DNA of 64,000 bases from the NCBI GenBank assembly GCA_963716925.1, contig CAVQUX010000015.1:372001-436000 (forward strand), given 5' to 3'. Position numbers and translations under genes: made by a program. The stretch's first letter is position 1. Each line of letters begins with the position of its first letter. The notes beneath the pieces were generated by a model. The model was given only the letters and a program-made list of their open reading frames with translations. It made no database searches and had not been told where the DNA came from. This stretch comes from DAISKN01 sp963716925 (GTDB lineage: Bacteria > Acidobacteriota > Vicinamibacteria > Marinacidobacterales > SMYC01). Positions 40,705 through 47,814 of the stretch are shown piece after piece.

Positions 40705-43590
40705 GTGATTCCAGCGGAGCGGTTCTCTCTGGTCGATCGGCTCTTCGATGCGGCTCTCGACCGGCCCGTCGCGGAGCGATCCTCCTGGCTCGAGGAAGCG
40801 TGCGGCGGCGATGCCGGGCTTCGCGTCGAAGTCGAAGCGCTTCTCAGGCTCGCCGAGAGCGATAAGCCTCTTTTCGAGAGCGGCGCTCTCTCGGGTCCGA
40901 TCTGGGACGACGTTCTCTCCGAGCTCGAGTCGATGGACGAGCTGGCCCCGGGCGACCGCGTCGGGTCCTACGAGATACGCGGCCTCATCGGGCGGGGCGG
41001 AATGGGCGCGGTCTACCGGGCCAAGGACGCGACCCTGGAGCGCGAGGTCGCGATCAAGGCGTTGACCTACGCCTTTGCGGCGGATCCTTCCACGCTCCGG
41101 CGATTCGAGCGGGAAGCGAAGCTGCTCGCGAGCCTCAACCATCCGAATATCGCGGTGATCCACGACCTCCTCCAGGTCGAGGACCGGAGCTATCTCGTCC
41201 TCGAGCTCGTCGAGGGCGAGACCCTTTCCCAGCGGCTGGCGCGCGGTCCCATCGAGCTCTCCGAGGTCATCCGGATCGCCACCCAGCTCGCGGATGCTCT
41301 GGAGGAAGCCCACCGTAAGGGCGTCGTCCACCGCGATCTGAAGCCGTCGAACGTCAAGCTGACACCCGAAGGACGGGTCAAGGTTCTGGATTTCGGCCTC
41401 GCGAAGACCGATGAGCCGGGCGTGGAGGAGGGCGGAACGACGCCGACGGCGGAGGCGCCCACGACGCGGTCCGGCGTGATTCTCGGAACTCCGGGCTATA
41501 TGAGCCCCGAGCAGGTGCGCGGGCTCGCGGTCGACAAGCGTTCCGATATCTGGGCGTTCGGGTGCTTGGTCTACGAGATGCTGGTGGGGACTCGGGCATT
41601 CGCCGGGGCGACGGCGTCGGACGCGATCGCCGCGGCGCTCCGCGAAGAAGTCGATTGGAGTCGACTCCCGCGTTCGACCCCCCCCGCGCTCGAGCGAATG
41701 CTGCGGAGGTGTCTCAAACAGGACGCTCGCGAACGGCTGCAGGACATCGGCGATGCCCGCATCGAGCTCGAGGAGCTCCAGCGCGACGACAAGTCGGCGT
41801 CGAGAACCAGAGCGACGTTCGCCTGGCGTCCTTCCGCGAGTGCCCTGGTCGTTGCGACTCTCTTCGGGTTGCTCGCGGGCGCGGCGCTCCTTTCGATCCT
41901 CGACTGGCGTATCCCGACGGCGCGGAAACCACTGCTGCGCATGTCCGTTCTGGTGGGTCCCGGTGAGCGCCTTTGGCAGGGCGCTTCTTCGTCGATCGCC
42001 ATCTCACCCGATGGCTCCCGTGTGGCTTTCGTCGGTGAGAAGGAGGAACGGATCAGCCTCTTCGTACGCAGCCTGGACGCCTATGACGCAGTCCCGGTGC
42101 GGTCGAGCGAGGGTGCCCGTGACCCGTTCTTCTCTCCCGACGGGGAGTGGGTGGGTTTCTTCGCCGGCGGGGAGATGCGCCGGGTCCACCTCGCGAGCGG
42201 AGCGTCCTCGTCCATAACCCACGCCAGCCTGCAGTCGCGGGGCGCGAGCTGGGGCGCGGACGAGCGCATCGTCTTTTCCCAGGACGGCGCGAAAGGGCTC
42301 TTCGTGGTTCCGTCGGCCGGCGGGAAGGCCGAGCTGCTGGCGGCGCCCGATCCGGGCGACGATGTCGTGGAGTATCTGTGGCCCCAGTGGCTTCCGGAAC
42401 AGCGCTCGGTGCTCTTCACCAGGAGAAGATTGAACGCTTCCGGGATCAGCGACGAGCTCGTAGTGCTCGATCTCGCCTCGGCGCGGGTCCAGGCCATCGG
42501 ACGAGGCACGCAGGGAGTCTTCGTCCCGAGCGGTCACGTCGTTTATGCGACGGGAGGCTCGCTCGAAGCGGTGGGCCTCGATCTCGAGAGTCTGACCACC
42601 ACGGGAGGAAGCGTCCAGGTCGTCGAAAGCGTGCATGGCTATCCGATAGGGGCAACTTCTTTCGCCGTTTCACCGTCGGGGGCGCTGCTCTACGTCGAGC
42701 CGACGCAGACGACCACGCTCGACTGGGTCGATCGCGCGGGCACGAGAATTCCCCTCGAGATCCCGCGCGGTACCCCGGGTTGGCCGCGGCTGTCGCCCGA
42801 TGGGCACCTCGCCGCGCTGCACGTCGGAGGGCCCGAGACGCGGGATGTCTGGCTTCTGGATCTCGAGCGGCCCGGCTCGACCCGACAGCTCACCTATCGA
42901 GGCGGCGGGTTTCCGGTGTGGAGCCAGGACGGGCAGCGCATCGGCTTCATGAGCCGTCAGGCAGGGAGCGGGGATCTCTACATCGTCCCCGCCGACGGGA
43001 GCGGTCCGCCCGAGCGAGTCGTATCGGGGGAGCGTACCAAGATCCCGGTCTCGTGGTCCCGAGACGGCGTTCTCGCCTACTACGAGATCGGGGAAGAGAC
43101 CCAGCGCGATATCTGGGTCGTCGATCTCGACGGCGATCGAACGCCCAGGCCGTTCGTGGCGACGCAGGCCAACGAGCTCTCTCCCGTCTTCTCTCCCGAC
43201 GGCCGCCGTCTCGCCTACGTTTCGGACGAGAGCGGACAAAACGAGGTCTACGTGCGTCCTTATCCGCCGCCCGGTGCCGTTACGGTGATCTCGATAGACG
43301 GCGGCAGTGAGCCGGTGTGGAGCCGTGACGGTGCCCAGCTCTTCTACCGTCACGCCGATAAATTGATGAGCGTCTCGGTGCGTTACTCGCCTCGTTTCGA
43401 GGTGGGAAGGCCCGCCACCGCCATGGACGCGCCCCTTCTCCCGGGTTCCGGAGGCAACCCGTCGTACGATATCGCGGGGGACGGCTCGAGATTCCTCGTG
43501 CTCAGGTCGGCTGCGGAAAGCTCCGTAGACGAGCTCCGGCTCGTTCTGAACTGGGGCGAAGAGCTCCGAAGGGCGGCGTCGAAACCCTGA
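40705..43590 (+). CDS. Membrane-bound serine/threonine protein kinase with WD40-like (PD40/TolB) sensor
   Basis: The product has 961 residues from GTG 40705. An N-terminal helical region (residues about 1-75, LVDRLFDAALDRPVAERSSW) typical of acidobacterial and planctomycete kinases precedes the Hanks-type domain (about 89-360). That domain has GRGGMGAVYRA, the lysine in REVAIKAL, VVHRDLKPSNVKL, LDFGLAKT and GTPGYMSPEQVRG, all intact. One membrane helix (ALVVATLFGLLAGAALLSIL, about 375-400) leads to an extracytoplasmic propeller with repeats such as SPDGSRVAFVG, SPDGEWVGFFAG, SQDGQRIGFMSR and SPDGRRLAYVSD. It likely senses an outside signal and phosphorylates cytoplasmic targets. Confidence 0.92.
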   Translation: MIPAERFSLVDRLFDAALDRPVAERSSWLEEACGGDAGLRVEVEALLRLAESDKPLFESGALSGPIWDDVLSELESMDELAPGDRVGSYEIRGLIGRGGMGAVYRAKDATLEREVAIKALTYAFAADPSTLRRFEREAKLLASLNHPNIAVIHDLLQVEDRSYLVLELVEGETLSQRLARGPIELSEVIRIATQLADALEEAHRKGVVHRDLKPSNVKLTPEGRVKVLDFGLAKTDEPGVEEGGTTPTAEAPTTRSGVILGTPGYMSPEQVRGLAVDKRSDIWAFGCLVYEMLVGTRAFAGATASDAIAAALREEVDWSRLPRSTPPALERMLRRCLKQDARERLQDIGDARIELEELQRDDKSASRTRATFAWRPSASALVVATLFGLLAGAALLSILDWRIPTARKPLLRMSVLVGPGERLWQGASSSIAISPDGSRVAFVGEKEERISLFVRSLDAYDAVPVRSSEGARDPFFSPDGEWVGFFAGGEMRRVHLASGASSSITHASLQSRGASWGADERIVFSQDGAKGLFVVPSAGGKAELLAAPDPGDDVVEYLWPQWLPEQRSVLFTRRRLNASGISDELVVLDLASARVQAIGRGTQGVFVPSGHVVYATGGSLEAVGLDLESLTTTGGSVQVVESVHGYPIGATSFAVSPSGALLYVEPTQTTTLDWVDRAGTRIPLEIPRGTPGWPRLSPDGHLAALHVGGPETRDVWLLDLERPGSTRQLTYRGGGFPVWSQDGQRIGFMSRQAGSGDLYIVPADGSGPPERVVSGERTKIPVSWSRDGVLAYYEIGEETQRDIWVVDLDGDRTPRPFVATQANELSPVFSPDGRRLAYVSDESGQNEVYVRPYPPPGAVTVISIDGGSEPVWSRDGAQLFYRHADKLMSVSVRYSPRFEVGRPATAMDAPLLPGSGGNPSYDIAGDGSRFLVLRSAAESSVDELRLVLNWGEELRRAASKP

Positions 43591-43738
43591 GCCCTGAGGA
43601 TCCACGGGTCTTCGAGCGCCTTGCCCCCCCCGCGCCACCCGTCCACCGTTCCGTCCTTGGGTTTCCCCTCCTTGCGGCACTGGACAGCGGGTCTCGAGTC
43701 CGCGACAATCTCCCATCGATTCCCCCGGGGGGGTATCC

Positions 43739-44173
43739 ATGAATGTATATAGCGTCTGTCGGAAACCCGCCGTTGTCGTCCCCAAGACCGCGTCGGTCAA
43801 GGAGGCGCTCCAGGCGATGACGCGGGAGGAGGTCGGCGGCATCGTCGTGATCGAGAACGAGAAAGCCGCGGGTATCTTCACCCGCCGCGACGCGATCGAG
43901 CGCGTCGTGCTCGCGAATCTGTCTCTCGAGTCGACACCGGTCTCGTCCGTCATGACGTCGCCGGTCGAGGTCCTGTCCAAGGACACCGAGCTCAACGAAG
44001 CCATGAAGCTCATGGCGACCAGGCCGTTCAACCACCTCCCGATCGTCGACACCGACTCGAGAGTCGTCGGCCTCGCCACGACGAAGCGCATCATGAAACA
44101 GACGATCGAGAAGCTCTCGGACGAGCTGGGATCGCTCGAAGCGTACATCACCGCCGACGGCATCGGCGGGTGA
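43739..44173 (+). CDS. Two-CBS-domain protein
   Basis: The protein has 144 residues, start ATG 43739 behind a G-run. Two CBS motifs are visible: residues about 5-60 (KTASVKEALQAMTREEVGGI, VIENEKAAGIFTRRDAIERV) and about 75-130 (VEVLSKDTELNEAMKLMATR, FNHLPIVDTDSRVVGLATTK). A stand-alone CBS pair forms a Bateman module that usually binds adenine nucleotides and regulates a partner. It lies 148 nt after the kinase and is probably not in the same operon by sequence, but the distance does not exclude read-through. The 43591-43738 gap holds no other feature I can support. Confidence 0.88.
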   Translation: MNVYSVCRKPAVVVPKTASVKEALQAMTREEVGGIVVIENEKAAGIFTRRDAIERVVLANLSLESTPVSSVMTSPVEVLSKDTELNEAMKLMATRPFNHLPIVDTDSRVVGLATTKRIMKQTIEKLSDELGSLEAYITADGIGG

Positions 44174-44182
44174 AGAGCCGAG

Positions 44183-44326
44183 CTACCTTCCGGGACTCAC
44201 CGGCTTGACGCCCCAGGCCTCCCGGGCGTAATCGGTGATCGCGCGGTCGGTGGGGAACTTGCCCATACCCGCGACGTTCCCTATCGCCATCCGGGTCCAG
44301 ACCGCCTGTCGCAGGGCGCAACCGCG
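44183..44326 (-). pseudogene. C-terminal remnant of glycogen/starch phosphorylase
   Basis: On the minus strand the frame from a TGA (44329-44327) to TAG (44185-44183) reads AVWTRMAIGNVAGMGKFPTD, RAITDYAREAWGVKPV. This matches the extreme C-terminus of glycogen phosphorylase, where the family has a methionine-asparagine-alanine segment, FSSDRTI and a terminal EIW. Nothing of the catalytic body is left. It shows that a glgP gene once lay here and was lost up to the UppS gene. Confidence 0.6.
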
Positions 44327-44385
44327 TCATAACCTTTCCACAATTCGGCCGTTTCACGGGCACGCTTCCTCGCTAGCCTCGAGCC

Positions 44386-45222
44386 ATGGAGAGCTCGATG
44401 AAGAGGGGGGACGAAAGCGCCCGTCCGCAACCGGAGGACGGACCGACCTCGAGTCCGAAGGGGCGGGATTGCGTTCACGCCGGGTTGCCGCCGGCCTCTC
44501 ACAGCGGGCCGCACGTCGCCGTCATCATGGACGGCAACGGCCGTTGGGCTCGCGCCCGCGGCAAGCCGCGCGCGTTCGGGCACCGGGCGGGAGCGGTGGC
44601 GGTGCGCCGCGTCGTCCGGGCCGCAGCGCGCCAGGGGGTCTCGGTGCTGACGCTCTATGCCTTCTCCTCCGACAACTGGGGCCGCCCGCGGGTTGAAGTC
44701 GATGCGCTCCTCGATCTCTTCGCTAAGTACCTGAGGGTAGAGACAAGGCGGTGTCTCTCGAACGGCATCCGCCTGCGGGTGATCGGCCGGCGCGATCGTC
44801 TCCCCCTCGCCCTTCACCTCGAAATCGCGAGGGCGGAGGCGCGCACGGCCGCCGGAGCCCGGATGCTGCTGCGCATCGCCGTCGACTATTCGGCGCGCGA
44901 CGCCATCCTCATGGCCGCCGCGGAGCGGCGCGCGGCGGGCCGCGAGGACTTCGCGGAGGCCCTGGCCCGCGTCATCCACGGGGGCGAAGCCCTGGACGTG
45001 GATCTCGTCGTCCGCACCGGCGGCGAGCAGCGGCTTTCCGATTTCCTCCTCTGGGAGAGCGCCTACGCCGAGCTCTATTTCACCGACCGCCTGTGGCCCG
45101 ACTTCGACGGAGACGATCTGGCGAAGGCGCTCGCGTGGTTCCGCGGCCGTGAACGGCGTTTCGGAGGACTTCTGGAGACGGCGCCGCGGTTCGAGAGGCT
45201 CTCCGGGAGCGGCGCCCGATGA
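44386..45222 (+). CDS. Divergent cis-prenyltransferase (UppS family)
   Basis: The protein has 278 residues with a disordered N-terminal extension of about 40. UppS motifs: VAVIMDGNGRWARARGKPRA (catalytic Asp), GHRAGAVAVRRVVRA, LTLYAFSSDNWGRP in place of the usual SxENWxRP, and DLVVRTGGEQRLSDFLLWES, AYAELYFTDRLWPDF. Where most UppS proteins have NYGGR it has DYSARDAI. These changes and the gene partner suggest a specialised prenyl diphosphate synthase and not necessarily the housekeeping undecaprenyl enzyme. It overlaps the next gene, encoding a B12-type radical SAM protein, by 4 nt (ATGA). ATG 44398 is a possible alternative start. Confidence 0.85.
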   Translation: MESSMKRGDESARPQPEDGPTSSPKGRDCVHAGLPPASHSGPHVAVIMDGNGRWARARGKPRAFGHRAGAVAVRRVVRAAARQGVSVLTLYAFSSDNWGRPRVEVDALLDLFAKYLRVETRRCLSNGIRLRVIGRRDRLPLALHLEIARAEARTAAGARMLLRIAVDYSARDAILMAAAERRAAGREDFAEALARVIHGGEALDVDLVVRTGGEQRLSDFLLWESAYAELYFTDRLWPDFDGDDLAKALAWFRGRERRFGGLLETAPRFERLSGSGAR

Positions 45223-46721
45223 AGACCTACGTTCCCGACGCCCTTCGCATCGCACCCGTCCTCGCCCCGGACTGGAAGCCACTCGTCTCCGCACCCAACA
45301 CGGCTCTTCTCATAAATCCCTTCTACCCGAAGGACCCCCACGCCAGCTTCGGCAAGCACGTGCTGACGCCGTCGCTCGCGCTCACCAGCATCGCCGGGGC
45401 CACGCCTCCGCACTGGGAGGTGAGGTACTGGGACGAGAACCTGCTGCAGGGACCTCCGCCATCGAATCCGTTCCCTCGAGTGGTCGGCATCACCGTGCAC
45501 CTGACGTTCGCGCGCCGCGCCTACGAGCTTGCGGACTGGTACCGCGCGCGGGGCGCCGTGGTGGTGCTCGGCGGCCTGCACGTCCTGTCCTGCCCGAGGG
45601 AAGCGGCGGCCCACGCGGACGCGATCGCGGTCGGCGAAGGCGTCGAGCTCTGGCCGCGGATCCTGGACGACGTCGAGCGGGGAACACTCCGGCGCCGGTA
45701 CGACGGGAGCTACCGCCGTCCCTACAGGAACGACCCGCCGCCTCGCCGGAGCATCTTGCCGCGCGAGAGCTTCCTCACGACGACGAGCGTCATCGCGACG
45801 CGCGGCTGCCACAACCGCTGCGGGTTCTGCTATCTCTCGACCGAAGGCCTCGACATGCCCTATCAGGTGCGCGATCCGGAGCAGGTCGTCGCCGAGATCG
45901 AGGCCGACGGCCAGCCCTATGCCGTCTTCGTCGACAACAACCTCGGGTCGAAGCCGGACTACCTGCGGCGCTTGTGCCGGGCGCTCCGGCCGCTCGAGCG
46001 GATCTGGAGCGCCGCCGTCACCATCGACGTCACCGACGACCCCGCTCTCGTGCGGGAGATGGCGCTCGCCGGCTGCACCGGCGTGTTCGTCGGGTTCGAG
46101 TCGCTCACCGATGAGAACCTGGTCGAGTCGCGAAAGCGGACGCCGCGCGCCGACGACTACGCGCGCCGGGTCGGGATCCTCCATGACCACGGCATCCAGG
46201 TGAACGGCAGCTTCGTTCTCGGCTTCGACCACGACGGCCCCGACGTCTTCGAGAGGACCACGGACTGGATCGAGCGACAGCGGCTGGAGTGCGCCACGTT
46301 CCACATCCTGACGCCTTACCCGGGTACGCCGCTCTTCACGAGGATGGAGGCCGAGGGGCGGCTTCTCCATCGCGACTGGGACCGCTACGACACGGCGCAC
46401 GTCGTGTTCCGGCCGGCAGGCATGACGGAAGACGAGCTCGCGGACGGATACGCGTACTGCTACGAGCGACTCTTCTCCCACCGTTCCATCTGGAGGCGTC
46501 GTCCGGCGGATTTCCGGGCGGTGCTCCCGTACCTCGCCATGTCCTATCTCTACAAGCGATCGAACTTCCTCTGGCACCAGCTCATCCGCCACCGGCTCAC
46601 GGCTGCCGTGTGGCGGCCGCTGGTCGAGGCGACGCGCCTTCGGCACCTGAAGTTTCGGCGGCGGCTTCTGGCCCGCGCCGACGCACCCTCTCCCGGAGCG
46701 ATCGTGAGCGCGGGGGTGTGA
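45219..46721 (+). CDS. B12-binding-type radical SAM protein
   Basis: The protein has 500 residues, translationally coupled to the UppS-like gene. The N-terminal 180 residues resemble a cobalamin-binding Rossmann domain (PNTALLINPFYPKDPHASFG, VVGITVHLTFARRAYELAD, VVVLGGLHVLSCPREAAAHA). The radical SAM core has ATRGCHNRCGFCYLS (C-x3-C-x2-C), VFVDNNLGSKPDYL and FILTPYPGTPLF-like FHILTPYPGTPLF. The C-terminal 110 residues are basic and helical, similar to enzymes such as the hopanoid methylase HpnP. A lipid or polyprenyl substrate is suggested by the partner gene; that is inference. Classical DxHxxG cobalamin binding is not evident, as in many class B enzymes. Confidence 0.8.
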   Translation: MKTYVPDALRIAPVLAPDWKPLVSAPNTALLINPFYPKDPHASFGKHVLTPSLALTSIAGATPPHWEVRYWDENLLQGPPPSNPFPRVVGITVHLTFARRAYELADWYRARGAVVVLGGLHVLSCPREAAAHADAIAVGEGVELWPRILDDVERGTLRRRYDGSYRRPYRNDPPPRRSILPRESFLTTTSVIATRGCHNRCGFCYLSTEGLDMPYQVRDPEQVVAEIEADGQPYAVFVDNNLGSKPDYLRRLCRALRPLERIWSAAVTIDVTDDPALVREMALAGCTGVFVGFESLTDENLVESRKRTPRADDYARRVGILHDHGIQVNGSFVLGFDHDGPDVFERTTDWIERQRLECATFHILTPYPGTPLFTRMEAEGRLLHRDWDRYDTAHVVFRPAGMTEDELADGYAYCYERLFSHRSIWRRRPADFRAVLPYLAMSYLYKRSNFLWHQLIRHRLTAAVWRPLVEATRLRHLKFRRRLLARADAPSPGAIVSAGV

Positions 46722-46740
46722 TTTCCGGCGCGGCGAGCCC

Positions 46741-47748
46741 CTAGAACGCGCCCGCGTAGGCGTTGAGCGCCGGTTGGCCGCCGAGGTGGGCGTAGAGCAC
46801 GCGCGAGCCCCTCGCGATGCGTCCGGTGCGCACGAGATCGATGAGCGCGGCCATCGACTTTCCCTCGTACACCGGGTCGGTGAGCATCCCCTCGATCCGG
46901 GCGCACAGACGGATCGCTTCGAGGGTCTTTTCGTCGGGAACGCCGTAGCGGCCTCCGTGCCATTCGTCCAGGAGCACGATCTCCTCCTCCTCGAGCTCCC
47001 GTCCCAGGCCGATCGCTCGCGCCGTGCGCCGGGCGATCCTCGAGACCTGGTCTCGAGTTTTCTCGGTCGCTGCAGAAGCATCGATCCCGAGGACGCTCCG
47101 CGGTCGCTCCTGCAGCGCGAACCCGGCAATCATTCCGGCCTGGGTCGATCCGGTGACCGAGCAGACGAGGATGGTATCGAAGAACGTCCCGAGCGCTCGC
47201 TCCTGCTCCTGGACCTCCATCGCCCATCGCGCGAAGCCGTGGCCTCCCAGCGGGTGATCGGAGGCGCCCGCGGGGATGGGGTATGGCTTTCCTCCCCGGG
47301 CCGTCACGGACTGGACGGCGTCTTCCCAGCTGGGGCGGAATCCGATGTCGAAGCCGGCATCGACGAGGCGGACGTCCGCGCCGAGAATACGGGACAGCAG
47401 AATGTTCCCCACCTTGTCGTAGATCGAGTCGGGCCAGTCCACCCAGTGCTCCTGGACCAGCACCGCGGAAAGACCGAGATGCGCCGCGACGGCGGCGACC
47501 TGTCGGGTGTGGTTCGACTGGATCCCGCCGATCGAGACCAGCGTGTCGCACCCTTGCGCGAGCGCCTCGGCGGCGAGATACTCGAGCTTCCGCACCTTGT
47601 TGCCGCCGAACGCGAGACCGGAGTTGGCGTCCTCGCGTTTGGCCCAGAGCTCGACCTTGCCGCCCAGGTGGCGGCTCAGCCGTTCGAGCCGGTGGATGGG
47701 AGAGGGGCCGAAGAGGAGGGGAACGCGGGGGAAGTCGTCGAGACTCAT
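46741..47748 (-). CDS. acdS: 1-aminocyclopropane-1-carboxylate deaminase
   Basis: The protein has 335 residues, start ATG 47748, against 338 in Pseudomonas AcdS. The match is dense: FGPSPIHRLERLSRHLGGKV, AKREDANSGLAFGGNKVRKL with the PLP lysine, LVSIGGIQSNHTRQVAAVAA, VGNILLSRILGADVRL, VCSVTGSTQAGMIAGFA and EGMLTDPVYEGKSMAALI. It ends VLYAHLGGQPALNAYAG. The glutamate of EGMLTDP and the leucine of AHLGG are, as I recall, the residues that separate true ACC deaminases from D-cysteine desulfhydrases. It cleaves ACC, the plant ethylene precursor, to 2-oxobutanoate and ammonia. It is monocistronic and divergent from the permease gene. Confidence 0.92.
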   Translation of the reverse strand: MSLDDFPRVPLLFGPSPIHRLERLSRHLGGKVELWAKREDANSGLAFGGNKVRKLEYLAAEALAQGCDTLVSIGGIQSNHTRQVAAVAAHLGLSAVLVQEHWVDWPDSIYDKVGNILLSRILGADVRLVDAGFDIGFRPSWEDAVQSVTARGGKPYPIPAGASDHPLGGHGFARWAMEVQEQERALGTFFDTILVCSVTGSTQAGMIAGFALQERPRSVLGIDASAATEKTRDQVSRIARRTARAIGLGRELEEEEIVLLDEWHGGRYGVPDEKTLEAIRLCARIEGMLTDPVYEGKSMAALIDLVRTGRIARGSRVLYAHLGGQPALNAYAGAF

Positions 47749-47814
47749 CCCGACAATATTAATAGAGTTCGAACTTCGCCTTCGGGGAATCCGTAACCAC
47801 GACGAGAGGTCTCC

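Noticed and set aside
46741..47748. D-cysteine desulfhydrase as the identity of this PLP enzyme
   Set aside because: The residues at the two positions I know to separate the enzymes, glutamate in EGMLTDP and leucine in AHLGG, are those of ACC deaminase.
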